DNA from: Coprobacter fastidiosus
GTDB taxonomy: Bacteria; Bacteroidota; Bacteroidia; Bacteroidales; Coprobacteraceae
DNA: 64,000 nucleotides
Assembly (NCBI RefSeq): GCF_030296935.1
Contig: NZ_AP028032.1
Span: 620,001-684,000 of the forward strand
Reading direction: 5' to 3'
The notes below the pieces were generated by a model. The model was not told where the DNA came from, did no database searches, and saw only the letters and a list, made by a program, of their open reading frames with translations. How positions within the stretch are numbered: the first letter of the stretch is position 1; every line of letters begins with the position of its first letter. The position numbers and the translations under genes are program-made. Of the stretch, positions 27,150 through 36,100 are shown one piece after another.

Positions 27150-27779
27150 ATGGAACAGAAATTTATCATAACTATAGGCCGTCAATATGGAAGCGGAGGA
27201 CGAGAAATCGGGAAAAGATTATCACAATTATTTAATATTGCTTATTATGACAAAGAACTAATCAAAGAGGCTTCCAAAGAAAGTGGTCTCAATGCAGAAT
27301 ATTTTGAAAAAGCCGATGAAAAAGCCCCCGGTTCCCTACGGCACATGCTCTCCATGAGCTGGGCATCTTTAGGCAGTACGTTCGGTAGCGACGGTTCTCT
27401 TTGTAATGAGAACATTTTTAAATATCAGTCTGATGTCATTCAACGAATAGCACAAGAACACTCTTGTGTAATTGTAGGGCGGTGCGCTGACTATATATTA
27501 AGGGATGTTCCCAATTGTTTCAATATATTTATTCACGCTCCTATGCAAAATCGCATAGAAAGAATCACCAGAACAGAACCTATCGATGTAAAAGAAGCTT
27601 TGGAAAAAGCCGAGAAAATAAATAAGCACCGTGCTGCCTATTACAACTTTTATACAGATAAAGAATGGGGAGATTCTGCTTCTTATCATTTATCGATAGA
27701 CTCTTCTATTTTAGGATCAGAAGAAACAGCTCTTTTCATTAAAAGATTTATTGAACTAAAATTAGAACAATCAAAATAA
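27150..27779 (+). CDS. Cytidylate kinase-like family protein
   Basis: P-loop NTPase of the cytidylate-kinase-like family, 209 aa. The N-terminus IITIGRQYGSGGREIGKRLSQ is a Walker-A-like loop (GRQYGSGG), followed by YYDKELIKEASKESGL and the central VIQRIAQEHSCVIVGRCADYIL strand-loop. A C-terminal lid segment (RITRTEPIDVKEALEKAEKINKHRAAYYNFYTDKEWGD) completes the fold. This is distinct from the main Cmk; family members are of uncertain substrate, possibly a nucleoside or a protein. It is followed 22 bp later by the DUF4923 gene. Confidence 0.88.
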   Translation: MEQKFIITIGRQYGSGGREIGKRLSQLFNIAYYDKELIKEASKESGLNAEYFEKADEKAPGSLRHMLSMSWASLGSTFGSDGSLCNENIFKYQSDVIQRIAQEHSCVIVGRCADYILRDVPNCFNIFIHAPMQNRIERITRTEPIDVKEALEKAEKINKHRAAYYNFYTDKEWGDSASYHLSIDSSILGSEETALFIKRFIELKLEQSK

Positions 27780-27801
27780 TTATTAAATAATAAAATTCAT
27801 C

Positions 27802-28419
27802 ATGAAAAGAAAAGTTGTATCACTTGCGGTGGTTTTATTGTTTGCCACAACTATTTCATCTTATGCACAAAGTCTGAAGGATTTTCTTAATTCTTCAAAT
27901 GTAAAAGACGCTGTATCAAATATTGTATCGGGAGTCAGTGGTGTTAAACAATCTGATTTGGAGGGTACATGGAAATATGCAAGTCCCGCATGTTCATTTA
28001 CTACTGAAGATCTTTTGAAAAAAGCCGGTGGTGCAATAGTCGCTAATGAAGTTAGTGAAAAATTGGCCGGCATTTATTCAAAAATAGGCATCAGTTCAGA
28101 AAAATTCGGATATACATTCGCCGATAGTACGTTTGTAAATAAATTTATGGGACGCAATTCTAAGGGAACATACACGTTCGATGCAGAAAATCAAGAGCTA
28201 AACCTACAATATCAAATTGCCGGATTAATAAATATTGGAAAATCTGAAGCTAAAATCGAGAAATCCGGGAATAACATAAAACTGTTATTTAATGCCAATA
28301 AATTGTTACAGATATTAACTAAATTATCTTCAGCATCTAAGAGCTCGACAATCAAGACAATCGGGTCCGTTGCCGAGGGTTATGACGGCATGCTGATCGG
28401 ATTTGAACTAAGTAAATAA
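27802..28419 (+). CDS. DUF4923 family exported protein
   Basis: Exported protein of unknown function, 205 aa. Signal peptide MKRKVVSLAVVLLFATTISSYAQ; then LKDFLNSSNVKDAVSNIVSG and the LEGTWKYASPACSFTTEDLLKKAGGAI motif that defines this Bacteroidota family, with a lipocalin-like beta-strand second half (KGTYTFDAENQELNLQYQI). Lies 22 bp after the kinase-like gene, probably one operon. A near-perfect bidirectional terminator follows. Confidence 0.85.
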   Translation: MKRKVVSLAVVLLFATTISSYAQSLKDFLNSSNVKDAVSNIVSGVSGVKQSDLEGTWKYASPACSFTTEDLLKKAGGAIVANEVSEKLAGIYSKIGISSEKFGYTFADSTFVNKFMGRNSKGTYTFDAENQELNLQYQIAGLINIGKSEAKIEKSGNNIKLLFNANKLLQILTKLSSASKSSTIKTIGSVAEGYDGMLIGFELSK

Positions 28420-28440
28420 ACAGTTATACTTAACCTAATA

Positions 28441-28480
28441 TACAATAAGAGGAGGATTAAAAAATCCACCTCTTATTGTA
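28441..28480. terminator. Bidirectional terminator between convergent genes
   Basis: TACAATAAGAGGaGGATT (28441-28458) pairs with AATCCaCCTCTTATTGTA (28463-28480), one mismatch. It serves the DUF4923 gene on plus and the DUF3078 gene on minus. Confidence 0.85.
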
Positions 28481-28491
28481 TATTAGACATT

Positions 28492-29370
28492 CTAAAAATT
28501 AAATTGAAGCCCGACTCCTAATAACTCTTTAAATTGAACCCGTTTTACTCTACGACCGTCACTCAATCCGATAAGGACATCATCGTCATATACCAGATTT
28601 GTTGTTAATGTTGTAGAGAACCACTTATTAATAACCATATTTAATTGAACTTCCCAATTTACATCGACATTTTGAGGCTTCCGTAAATAGTCGGAATATA
28701 GATTTAACCGAGAATAAACTGTCATATTTTTCAAAAATTCATATTTACCTTCCAATTTTAGATTAGCTCCTAATTCAGACAAGAGGTTTTTACCCGGCTT
28801 TACACCAAATGCACCTTCATCGGAAAGTCGTTTATTTAAAACGAATGTTCCGCGCCATGCTACAGGTGAAAATACCGCTGTAAAATATTTATTAGGTATC
28901 CATGTCACCCCAAGTCCGGTCATTAAATATCCGGGAGACATAAATTCCGAAACAGAGATATCCCGGCTGATTGCATAATCATATCCTCTTGTAAATTGTG
29001 ACTGAAAATTCAAAATGGCACTCGCATATAAATTTTTATATATTTCATATCCGTAATTGGAATTCAAATAAATCTTATCACTGGTTTTCTTTAATCCATC
29101 TCCTCTGGTCTTATTCAATCCATAAGCCAACTCCAATCTATTTTTCCATACATGCTTATTATGTTTATAATCTGCTTGATATGTTCCTTGCAAATCAAAG
29201 GCAAAAGCATTATCCCCTCCTGTCGCCCAATTTGTAAAACTGACTTGAGTCAACTTAAGACCTGCATATCCAGAAGTCGTCCACAAAGAATCCTTAGTTT
29301 CCGCATTAATTTCAGATATACTCATCCCAACAAATAATGTCATCAACAAAAATAATTTTCGGATCGTCAT
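28492..29370 (-). CDS. DUF3078 domain-containing outer membrane protein
   Basis: Predicted beta-barrel, 292 aa with signal peptide (MTIRKLFLLMTLFVGMSISEINA). The family signature is present: LWTTSGYAGLKLTQVSFTNWATGGDNAFAFDLQGTYQADYKHNKHVWKN split over the first 80 residues, then KKTSDKIYLNSNYGYEIYKNLY and LNFQSQFTRGYDY, ending with amphipathic strands and terminal F. Likely located in the outer membrane; function unknown. It is preceded by the GH30 gene, which has its own terminator. Confidence 0.85.
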   Translation of the reverse strand: MTIRKLFLLMTLFVGMSISEINAETKDSLWTTSGYAGLKLTQVSFTNWATGGDNAFAFDLQGTYQADYKHNKHVWKNRLELAYGLNKTRGDGLKKTSDKIYLNSNYGYEIYKNLYASAILNFQSQFTRGYDYAISRDISVSEFMSPGYLMTGLGVTWIPNKYFTAVFSPVAWRGTFVLNKRLSDEGAFGVKPGKNLLSELGANLKLEGKYEFLKNMTVYSRLNLYSDYLRKPQNVDVNWEVQLNMVINKWFSTTLTTNLVYDDDVLIGLSDGRRVKRVQFKELLGVGLQFNF

Positions 29371-29460
29371 AATTAGCTTTTTATAAATAAATCCAACACA
29401 ATAAAATTAATATATTTTACATAACAGTTTTTAGCTTAATATTGTTTTCTTTATTTCAAA

Positions 29461-29492
29461 AAAAACGGATAAACAAATCTGCTTACCCGTTT
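29461..29492 (-). terminator. Terminator of the GH30 gene
   Basis: AAAACGGATAA and TTACCCGTTTT arms (one mismatch) with a T-run on the minus strand, 22 bp past the GH30 stop. Confidence 0.7.
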
Positions 29493-29513
29493 TCCACTTA
29501 TTTGATATAGACT

Positions 29514-30980
29514 TTATTTTTTTGGTATTACAAACGTATTTATAGACCGAGATTCTAAATTCACCGGTAATATAAATTTCCCTATTCTGACTTTCAAAGG
29601 TTGTTCAAAATTTTCTTCATTTGCTGCAATAACAACAATCGAATTATCAGGATTTCTGAATGCCAACAAATTATCATATCTTCCCGAAGTCTCAATTCTT
29701 CGCGCTCCAGGCTGTACAAAATGGCTGAACTGTTTCATTAAGTAATATTCGGGGGTATATCTATATGTTTTTGTATCCTTGTCAACCGATACTAAGGAGT
29801 TCTGACGCCAGAACCAATGGCTCAGGCCATCTTCTTCTAACGAAATATTCCAATACATGTAAACAGATGTTCCATTGCTAAGATAGTGTTTCATCAGATT
29901 CCAAGTATAAAAACAATAATCCCAGCTATTCTTTCCATCTCCACATTCGCTTTCAGTCTGCACCAGCTTTAATTCAGGGTATTTTTCATGAACAGCCTTA
30001 ATTGCACCTTTTCCGGCCCATTGAAAACCGATAGCCGAGACATATTTTTCTGCTTCGCTTTTCATAACGGTATCTATCATCAGATCATTTTTCCGTTCCA
30101 TCGTTCCAAATAATATCTTCACTCCCAATTTCTGCATTTCCGGACCCAAATATGTTCCGACAAAACGCGATAAAGACTCGGCCGTCCAAATGCATGAAGG
30201 AAATACTTGACAAGAATTAAATTCATTTTGAGGTGCAACCATTTCAATACGAATACCTTTGGAGCGATAAGCTTCGATAAACTTTTTAAAATACAGAGCA
30301 TAAGCTTTTAGATATTCGGGTTTCTGAATAAACATATCCGCCCCTTCTGCTCCTTGCTGATCAGGAATAAGATGATTAACCGTAGTTATGCTATTACTGA
30401 TCCCCAACTGTTTCATATTTTCCTGTACAGTCTCAGGATCTTGATACATACATGCATAATGTTTATTGTATTTCATCCATGTAGGGGGACACCAAGGAGA
30501 AGCCCAAAGTCTTAAATCGGGACGTACTGCCAAAGCTGCCTTAATAAACGGGATCAATGTTTCCTCATCATTGGCTATCGAAAAGTTCTCCATTTCAAAA
30601 TCTTTATCCGTTTCATTATAGGAATACCAATCCCGAGAAAAATCATTTGCTCCTAAAGGCATTCGTCCGACAGAGAAGTTCATACCATCCTTACTAAAAA
30701 GATCTTTTATGATATTTTCTCTATCCTCACTATTCAACTCAGATAATGAAGTCCACCCCAGTTCATTAAAACATGCCCCAAACCCATCAATTTCCTGCAT
30801 AGGATTATCTAAAAGAATTTCAACGTCCGCACTATCCACAAACTCCGACATAAAAATACCCGGATGAGAAACAAAAAGCGAATCGGCAGTAGTACTTATC
30901 CACTCGACTGCTGGACTCCGGTGCTGTGTACATGCACATAATGATATTGTCAAAATGACAATCGAAATCAGATTTTTCAT
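29514..30980 (-). CDS. Glycoside hydrolase family 30 lipoprotein (glucosylceramidase-like)
   Basis: Surface or periplasmic glycosidase of the retaining GH30 family, 488 aa from the ATG at 30980 (52 upstream codons are in frame but not coding-like). A lipobox (LCAC, Cys17) anchors it. The (beta/alpha)8 domain carries the acid/base Glu in APQNEFNSC and the nucleophile Glu in VQTESECGDG; the GFGACFNELGW and WASPWCPPTWMK motifs are typical for GH30. A C-terminal beta domain follows (FRNPDNSIVVIAANEE). Probable activity on beta-glucosides or beta-xylosides. The gene stands alone and has its own promoter and terminator. Confidence 0.92.
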   Translation of the reverse strand: MKNLISIVILTISLCACTQHRSPAVEWISTTADSLFVSHPGIFMSEFVDSADVEILLDNPMQEIDGFGACFNELGWTSLSELNSEDRENIIKDLFSKDGMNFSVGRMPLGANDFSRDWYSYNETDKDFEMENFSIANDEETLIPFIKAALAVRPDLRLWASPWCPPTWMKYNKHYACMYQDPETVQENMKQLGISNSITTVNHLIPDQQGAEGADMFIQKPEYLKAYALYFKKFIEAYRSKGIRIEMVAPQNEFNSCQVFPSCIWTAESLSRFVGTYLGPEMQKLGVKILFGTMERKNDLMIDTVMKSEAEKYVSAIGFQWAGKGAIKAVHEKYPELKLVQTESECGDGKNSWDYCFYTWNLMKHYLSNGTSVYMYWNISLEEDGLSHWFWRQNSLVSVDKDTKTYRYTPEYYLMKQFSHFVQPGARRIETSGRYDNLLAFRNPDNSIVVIAANEENFEQPLKVRIGKFILPVNLESRSINTFVIPKK

Positions 30981-31016
30981 GATACGATAAATTAAATGTA
31001 TGTGTAAATATTGTAA

Positions 31017-31047
31017 CAAAGTTACAGATTCTTTTATATTATTCAAA
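31017..31047 (-). promoter_or_regulatory. Promoter of the GH30 gene
   Basis: TTTG (complement of CAAA at 31044-31047), 19-bp spacer, then TAACTTTG (complement of CAAAGTTA at 31017-31024). Both boxes match the Bacteroidota pattern. Confidence 0.75.
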
Positions 31048-31223
31048 TATTTCAAAAGACAAAGAGCCGGTCGTAAATTTTCCAGACAAAAAAATAAAAA
31101 AGAGCATAACGAATGACTTTCCCGTTCATTCATCATACTCTGAAAATTTTCGGCTTTAAAACTTTATAACAGTTACCTTTTCCAATAGGACAATTTAGTC
31201 AAATATTCTTTGTTTTTTCAACT

Positions 31224-31859
31224 TCATTCATAAGGGGTATTTAAATTTTGTTGAAATTTTTCCCAATATTGCCCCACATAATATCCGTCAACAAAACCAT
31301 GATGAAAACTCATTGCAACCGGCATTTTTTTTACTCCATTATCTTCCGTTACTTTTCCGAAAATAGATAGCGGCATATTTTCTCCTGCATTCTCGGGAAA
31401 TTGGAATTGCATTCCGGTAAAGCTATACCACGGATTAATACTAATGACAATAACGTCTTTTTCAGAATCGAGCCCATATGCATCACCCAAACCTTTTCGG
31501 GCCAAATCTATCTGCTCTTGAATCGACATTACGAATTCTTTTAAAGACGATTTATAAGGGACTATTACTGAAATAAAAGAGTGACCAGGAAGCGATACTG
31601 CCGTATTAAGCCTGATCGAATCAAAAAGCCAGACCTTCCCATCTATTTGCCTATACCGCAAAAACTCGATCTCATTTACAGCCTTCAATGAAGCGTACAT
31701 AAGAAATTGAGAGAATTTTATTCCTAAACGTTTAGATGTATCATAAGCTTTCGAGACATCTACAACCGATGTTACCGTATAATACGGATTCGCAAAGTTC
31801 CTAAAAAAAAGATAGTTTTCTTTTCTTTTCCAATTATCAATATCTACTAACTGTTTCAT
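31224..31859 (-). CDS. CAT-fold acetyltransferase (CatA-like)
   Basis: Chloramphenicol-acetyltransferase-fold protein, 211 aa, normal length. The catalytic histidine is in the C-terminal MSFHHGFVDGYYVGQYWEKF (HHxxxDG motif); N-terminal NWKRKENYLFF and INPWYSFTG segments match CatA-type enzymes. Chromosomal members of this group often do not give clinical resistance, so this call is about fold, not resistance. Neighbours are a GH30 gene and a DUF5606 gene on the same strand. No sign of mobile DNA around it. Confidence 0.85.
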   Translation of the reverse strand: MKQLVDIDNWKRKENYLFFRNFANPYYTVTSVVDVSKAYDTSKRLGIKFSQFLMYASLKAVNEIEFLRYRQIDGKVWLFDSIRLNTAVSLPGHSFISVIVPYKSSLKEFVMSIQEQIDLARKGLGDAYGLDSEKDVIVISINPWYSFTGMQFQFPENAGENMPLSIFGKVTEDNGVKKMPVAMSFHHGFVDGYYVGQYWEKFQQNLNTPYE

Positions 31860-31920
31860 CTTTAGAATTTGAACTTATCTAAATTTCCCGATAAAAAACT
31901 TTAAATGCTTTCCAAACAAA

Positions 31921-31970
31921 ATACCCTGATCATTAAACAAGAAATAATTTTGTATTAATAATCAGGGTAT
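31921..31970 (-). terminator. Terminator of the DUF5606 gene
   Basis: ATACCCTGAT-c-ATTAA pairs with TTAAT-a-ATCAGGGTAT (31955-31970) over an 18-nt loop, 22 bp past the stop. Confidence 0.7.
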
Positions 31971-31991
31971 CTATTCTCTATGTTTAAATAA

Positions 31992-32405
31992 CTACTTCTC
32001 TGTTTTTTCTTCTTTCTCTTCTGAAAAATCGGCAAGATCTTTTTCTACAAGTAAGTTATACCAACTGAGCAGTTTTTTTATGTCGGTGGGATATACTCGC
32101 TCTCTATCAAAATCGGGCAAAATCTCCGCAAAATATTTTCTTAACACATCCGGATTCGATTTTAAATCTATAGATGACACTGCACCGTTTTCTTTTTCTT
32201 TCACTTTAATCAATACCTCCCTTAAAGGTACTTCTCCGCTTTCTGTAAAAATAGCGATATCTCCTAATGATATAACTTTATCATGAGCGTATGCTGGTGT
32301 CCGTTTTCCCGTAACTACAGACTCTACAATCAACATGTTTTTTGCTTGTGACACTAATTTATATAACCCGGGTTTTCCAGATATAGAAAGGATTGCTTTC
32401 AACAT
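31992..32405 (-). CDS. DUF5606 domain-containing protein
   Basis: Small cytoplasmic protein, 137 aa. It starts MLKAILSISGKPGLYKLVSQAKNMLIVES, has the HDKVISLGDIAIFT segment in the middle and an acidic C-terminal tail (EEKEEKTEK). This is the conserved DUF5606 family of Bacteroidota, usually next to coaE; here coaE is 95 bp upstream on the same strand. No known function and no catalytic motif visible. Confidence 0.85.
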   Translation of the reverse strand: MLKAILSISGKPGLYKLVSQAKNMLIVESVVTGKRTPAYAHDKVISLGDIAIFTESGEVPLREVLIKVKEKENGAVSSIDLKSNPDVLRKYFAEILPDFDRERVYPTDIKKLLSWYNLLVEKDLADFSEEKEEKTEK

Positions 32406-32500
32406 AATATCGTAATAATTTTAAAGATTAAATCGGCACAAATGTAACATTCAATATTCAATTTATCAATCGTTATACTCTTTTTTGTATCAAAAGATTC

Positions 32501-33088
32501 TTAACATTCAAGTTTCCCCTTATAATTCAGGCAGTTCAAAATTTGGGGTATCAAAGGTTTTTTATCATCATTTCGGATAACCTGATCTGCTTTTTTACAT
32601 TTTTCAGTTTCATCTAACTGCACCGATATTCTTTGCCGCACATCTTCTTCACTACAATTATTCCTTACCATCACACGACAAATACGCATGTCTTCCGGAG
32701 CAGTAACTACCCAAACTTCATCAACAGAATTTTCGAATCCCGACTCAAACAGAATTGCAGACTCCATAAAAACAAATGCGGTTTTTTGGCGCATACACCA
32801 AGATTTAAAATCCTCCCGAACTATCGGATGAACAATCTCATTGATTCTTTGTAATAATAACAGGTCTATAAATATATAACGAGCTAATAAAACTCTATTC
32901 AATTCCTGCCCTATATATATATCTGGACCAAACATAGCGATAAGTTTATTTCGTATTTCCGGGTGTGTATTCATTAATCTTTTCGCTTCGGAATCACTGT
33001 CATATACGGGAAACCCCAATATACGAAGGAAATGGCTTACCACCGACTTTCCTGTTCCAATTCCACCAGTTATTCCTACCGATTTCAT
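32501..33088 (-). CDS. coaE: Dephospho-CoA kinase
   Basis: Last step of coenzyme A synthesis: phosphorylates dephospho-CoA using ATP. The 195-aa protein starts MKSVGITGGIGTGKSVVSHFLR with a Walker A loop (GGIGTGKS, residues 8-15), has the PVYDSDSEAKRLM segment with the catalytic Asp, and a VVTAPEDMRICRVMVRN lid region. It overlaps the ybbR-like gene by 4 bp (33085-33088), so translation is coupled. Confidence 0.96.
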   Translation of the reverse strand: MKSVGITGGIGTGKSVVSHFLRILGFPVYDSDSEAKRLMNTHPEIRNKLIAMFGPDIYIGQELNRVLLARYIFIDLLLLQRINEIVHPIVREDFKSWCMRQKTAFVFMESAILFESGFENSVDEVWVVTAPEDMRICRVMVRNNCSEEDVRQRISVQLDETEKCKKADQVIRNDDKKPLIPQILNCLNYKGKLEC

Positions 33089-34095
33089 AATATTTTTTCC
33101 TCTAAAATATATTCTATGCTGTCAGGCACTACTTGCAAATGCTTAACAAAAGACGGTTGTTTCAAAACTTTTACAGCCAATTTATTTCCTGAGTTATTCT
33201 TTATCTGTCCATAATCTACTCCTATTTCTATATCCCCTGCGGTAACTTTTGCAAAATGACTGATAGGAAGCATATAGCTGACTTCTACAGTCGCCGGGAA
33301 AAGAAGCATCGTCATATTATCAGGAATATTCTCTATTTTTACTGCAAGCGTCATTTTTTTCATGGTTATCTCTTCAACAGGAACCATAATTTTCACTCTA
33401 TCCGGAACAATTTTAGCACCTCTTATTTTTTTCAAAGAAAGATCATAAACTGTCGTATCTGACAAATTTCTCAAAGCAAAAGAATCTGTCTCTATCGTTC
33501 TAATGGAGTTCAAAATATAAGAAGGGGCATAGACTGTAACTGAGTCTATCCCGGAAGATATTTCTCCATTAATAACACATTGTGGAACTGTTGATACAGA
33601 GCCGACCAAACGTAACTTAAACTTCGCTCCTCTATTTTGAGAATAATATAATGTCAAAGAATCCGGAGAAATAGAAACCAAACCCGTAGTATTTTTAAGT
33701 TGTTTACGAACCAATGCGCTCAACTTCGCCAATGAAATAGTAAATTGTCCTCGTTTATTCTGATACTGATTAAAATCTATCTCGACAGGAACAAAGCGGT
33801 CTATCATATAGTTCATCATCGTTGTCCCGTTATCTCTTATACGAATGTCCAAATATTGAGGATATTCGTTTGTAATCATTACTTTATCCGGGACATTCGT
33901 AAAGCGTATAGGAATCTTGAACGATGCCTCTACTTCTTCATTCAATGACTGCAACACCCAAAAAAGAAACGACAAACCCAAAAATAACAAAAAAGTAATA
34001 ACTTCTTTGCTCCTTTCACTACGAAAAAAAACTTTTGCATTATGCAACCATTTTTTTATTTTGATTTGAATATAGCGTTCTGTAGCTTTTTTCAT
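33085..34095 (-). CDS. YbbR-like domain protein (CdaR-like)
   Basis: Membrane-anchored protein, 336 aa, with one N-terminal membrane helix (VITFLLFLGLSFLFWVL, about residues 34-50) and an extracytoplasmic part made of YbbR-type repeats (EVEASFKIPIRFTNVPDK and a second unit ending in EEITMKKMTLAVKIENIP). In Firmicutes the family includes CdaR, which controls the diadenylate cyclase, but in Bacteroidota the role is not shown. It overlaps coaE; yajC is 119 bp upstream on the same strand. Confidence 0.88.
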   Translation of the reverse strand: MKKATERYIQIKIKKWLHNAKVFFRSERSKEVITFLLFLGLSFLFWVLQSLNEEVEASFKIPIRFTNVPDKVMITNEYPQYLDIRIRDNGTTMMNYMIDRFVPVEIDFNQYQNKRGQFTISLAKLSALVRKQLKNTTGLVSISPDSLTLYYSQNRGAKFKLRLVGSVSTVPQCVINGEISSGIDSVTVYAPSYILNSIRTIETDSFALRNLSDTTVYDLSLKKIRGAKIVPDRVKIMVPVEEITMKKMTLAVKIENIPDNMTMLLFPATVEVSYMLPISHFAKVTAGDIEIGVDYGQIKNNSGNKLAVKVLKQPSFVKHLQVVPDSIEYILEEKIL

Positions 34096-34214
34096 TTAAC
34101 CAATAACTCTAATAAAACAAAGATAAAGTTTTTTATTCGAAATAAAATTACAAATAAAAAACTTTATCTTTAATAATCTCTTAAGATAAGATCTTCTACA
34201 AAAAGGCAGGCCGA

Positions 34215-34535
34215 TTAAGCTTGGTTTGTAGTCGTCGAATCGGCAGCAGTAGCATAAATAGAAGATTTATCAATACGAATCCGTACATTATCCGCAATCT
34301 CAAGAACGATAATATTATCTTTGATTTCCTTAATCTTTCCATAAATTCCTCCGGCGGTAACGACTTTGTCTCCAACGCTCAACGCTTCACGAAACTTACG
34401 AATCTCTTTTTGCCTTTTTGTCTGAGGACGAATCATAAAGAAATAAAAAATAGCAACTAAGGCCACCATCATAATTATACTTGACCATCCAGCGCCTTGT
34501 CCTTGTTGTTGCAGTAAAATTGTCAATAATGTCAT
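34215..34535 (-). CDS. yajC: Preprotein translocase subunit YajC
   Basis: Accessory Sec translocon protein that associates with SecDF, 106 aa. One membrane helix (SSIIMMVALVAIFYFFMI) is followed by the hallmark RPQTKRQKEIRKFREALSVGDKVVTAGGIYGKIKEIKDNIIVLEIADNVRIRIDKSS, seen across residues 36-95 in two stretches. The gene order nusB, yajC, ybbR, coaE is the usual Bacteroidota arrangement. Confidence 0.96.
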   Translation of the reverse strand: MTLLTILLQQQGQGAGWSSIIMMVALVAIFYFFMIRPQTKRQKEIRKFREALSVGDKVVTAGGIYGKIKEIKDNIIVLEIADNVRIRIDKSSIYATAADSTTTNQA

Positions 34536-34599
34536 AATTTCAACTTATTTGTTAAACAATTAAAGATACAGTTACAAATACAACTGTTTTATTTAATAA

Positions 34600-34607
34600 C
34601 AAAGATA
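34600..34607 (-). promoter_or_regulatory. -7 box for yajC
   Basis: CAAAGATA on plus is TATCTTTG on minus, 64 bp upstream of the yajC start. No clear -33 element. Confidence 0.55.
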
Positions 34608-34728
34608 TGACAAAAAAGTGAGATTGAGAAAAAAATATAATAGAAGAGCCTATTTAATTTTTAGAAACATTTTTATTGTCGCTTTATCTGAACTAAAATC
34701 GATTCAATATTCCCCAAACTATCTTAGG

Positions 34729-34842
34729 AACTGCCTAAATTTTTCAATAAGGAAATATTATCAGGTCATTTTTGCGTTTTTGGGATCTATAACGATATTG
34801 ACGGTATCGGTACGGCAATTCAATTCTTAAAATTTAGACTCT
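34729..34842. repeat. Dispersed short element, copy 2
   Basis: Left end AACTGCCTAAATTTTTCAAT, right end AAAATTTAGACTCT (complement AGAGTCTAAATTTT), about 114 bp. A second left-end-like copy (AGAGCCTATTTAATTTTTAG) lies at 34645-34664. Confidence 0.45.
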
Positions 34843-34861
34843 GTGTTATGTAAAGAACATA

Positions 34862-34919
34862 TTTTATAACAAATAGAGGCTATACAGAAGTTTCTGTATA
34901 GCCTCTATTTGTTATAAAA
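34862..34919 (-). terminator. Very long perfect inverted repeat after nusB
   Basis: A 28-bp perfect palindrome (34862-34889 with 34892-34919) with only two central bases, 22 bp past the nusB stop and A/T-rich at its outer ends. It probably acts as the nusB terminator; its length is unusual. Confidence 0.75.
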
Positions 34920-34940
34920 ATCGTGAAGTTTCGAATCTCT

Positions 34941-35870
34941 CTATACTTTACCGACTAAAGAACCGTCTTTTTTTAACTGAGAAGCAATAGCATCTAAAAT
35001 TCCATTTATAAAATGTCCACTCTTTATAGTACTATATGCTTTGGCTATTTCTATATATTCATTCAATGTTACTTTGACAGGAATGGTAGGAAATGATTTT
35101 ATTTCTGCAATGGCAACTAACATAATGACAATATCCATAAAAGCCACTCGGTCAATTTCCCAATTCTTCGTATGTTGATCTATCAGAGCCTTATTAACAT
35201 CGACATTCATGAGTGTTTTTCTAAAAAGCATTTTAGCAAATTCGGCATCCTCATCATCTTTAAACATCGGCAAAAGCTCCTGTTCCGCACCTTTACTTTG
35301 GTCGAACCGTTTAATCGTTTTCAATACGAAAGTAGAAATCGTTTCCAAATCATCATTCCAATAAAGACTTTGCGCTTCTAAAATTTCCGACAGATCTTCA
35401 TTTTCAACAATGATGTGTTTGAATGCCTTTTTCCAGAAATCCTGATCAACAGCATACGAATCTTCTTCTGAAGTTAAATATGTTTTATAAAGGTCAGATG
35501 CCAATAAGCGATCTAACAAAATACGAATAAAATCCGGTTCATTCACCCAAGAAACAGATTGACGATCGACATACTCCTTTAACATCTTGTTTTCCCGCAA
35601 TTGCGCAATAAAACGATTATTTATTAAACGTGTATCCGGATTCTTATCTGCTGCAGTCGCCGTATATTTAAAACGGGCATTCTCTATACGTTTATTTTGA
35701 GCATCTGTTAATTCGATCATCAAAAGTAACAAACGGTGATACAACTCATAAGCTTTTTCCAAACTGAAAAATAATTCTTTCTCTGAAGTATCTATACTCT
35801 TATCTTTATTTACCAAATAAGAGTATACTATTTGTACAACTTTGATTCGGATTAAAATTCGATTCACCAT
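34941..35870 (-). CDS. nusB: Transcription antitermination factor NusB
   Basis: NusB pairs with NusE (S10) in rRNA antitermination. The 309-aa protein is the long Bacteroidota form: an N-terminal helical extension (MVNRILIRIKVVQIVYSYLVNKDKS) and a C-terminal NusB fold with WEIDRVAFMDIVIMLVAIAEIKSFPTIPVKVTLNEYIEIAKAYSTIKSGHFINGILDAI in parts. It starts a Bacteroidota-typical gene run (nusB, yajC, ybbR, coaE). Confidence 0.95.
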   Translation of the reverse strand: MVNRILIRIKVVQIVYSYLVNKDKSIDTSEKELFFSLEKAYELYHRLLLLMIELTDAQNKRIENARFKYTATAADKNPDTRLINNRFIAQLRENKMLKEYVDRQSVSWVNEPDFIRILLDRLLASDLYKTYLTSEEDSYAVDQDFWKKAFKHIIVENEDLSEILEAQSLYWNDDLETISTFVLKTIKRFDQSKGAEQELLPMFKDDEDAEFAKMLFRKTLMNVDVNKALIDQHTKNWEIDRVAFMDIVIMLVAIAEIKSFPTIPVKVTLNEYIEIAKAYSTIKSGHFINGILDAIASQLKKDGSLVGKV

Positions 35871-35902
35871 TTTTTAAAGATCCTTTTTGTATTATGCGGC
35901 TG

Positions 35903-35910
35903 CAAAGGTA
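35903..35910 (-). promoter_or_regulatory. -7 box for nusB
   Basis: CAAAGGTA on plus is TACCTTTG on minus, 32 bp upstream of the nusB ATG. The -33 element is weak. Confidence 0.5.
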
Positions 35911-36100
35911 TTACTTTTTTTATTGTACTCCGTCTTAAATGCCTATTTTTTTCTCAAAAATCAACACAAGAAAAAACGAACTTCATTATATTTCTAAAAT
36001 GTTATCTCAAAATATTTGTTTCTTCAAAATAAAATAGCATATTTGCATTTGAATACATAATTAATAAAATATTTCATCACACACAAGAACATTACTTAAT

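Noticed and set aside
31224-31859. Acquired chloramphenicol resistance gene
   Set aside because: The fold and HHxxxDG motif fit CAT, but it lies in stable core surroundings with host-like base use; resistance cannot be claimed from sequence.
34618-34830. 70-codon plus-strand frame between yajC and nusB
   Set aside because: It consists of the dispersed repeat copies and A/T tracts; starts with a weak codon and has no homology-like pattern.
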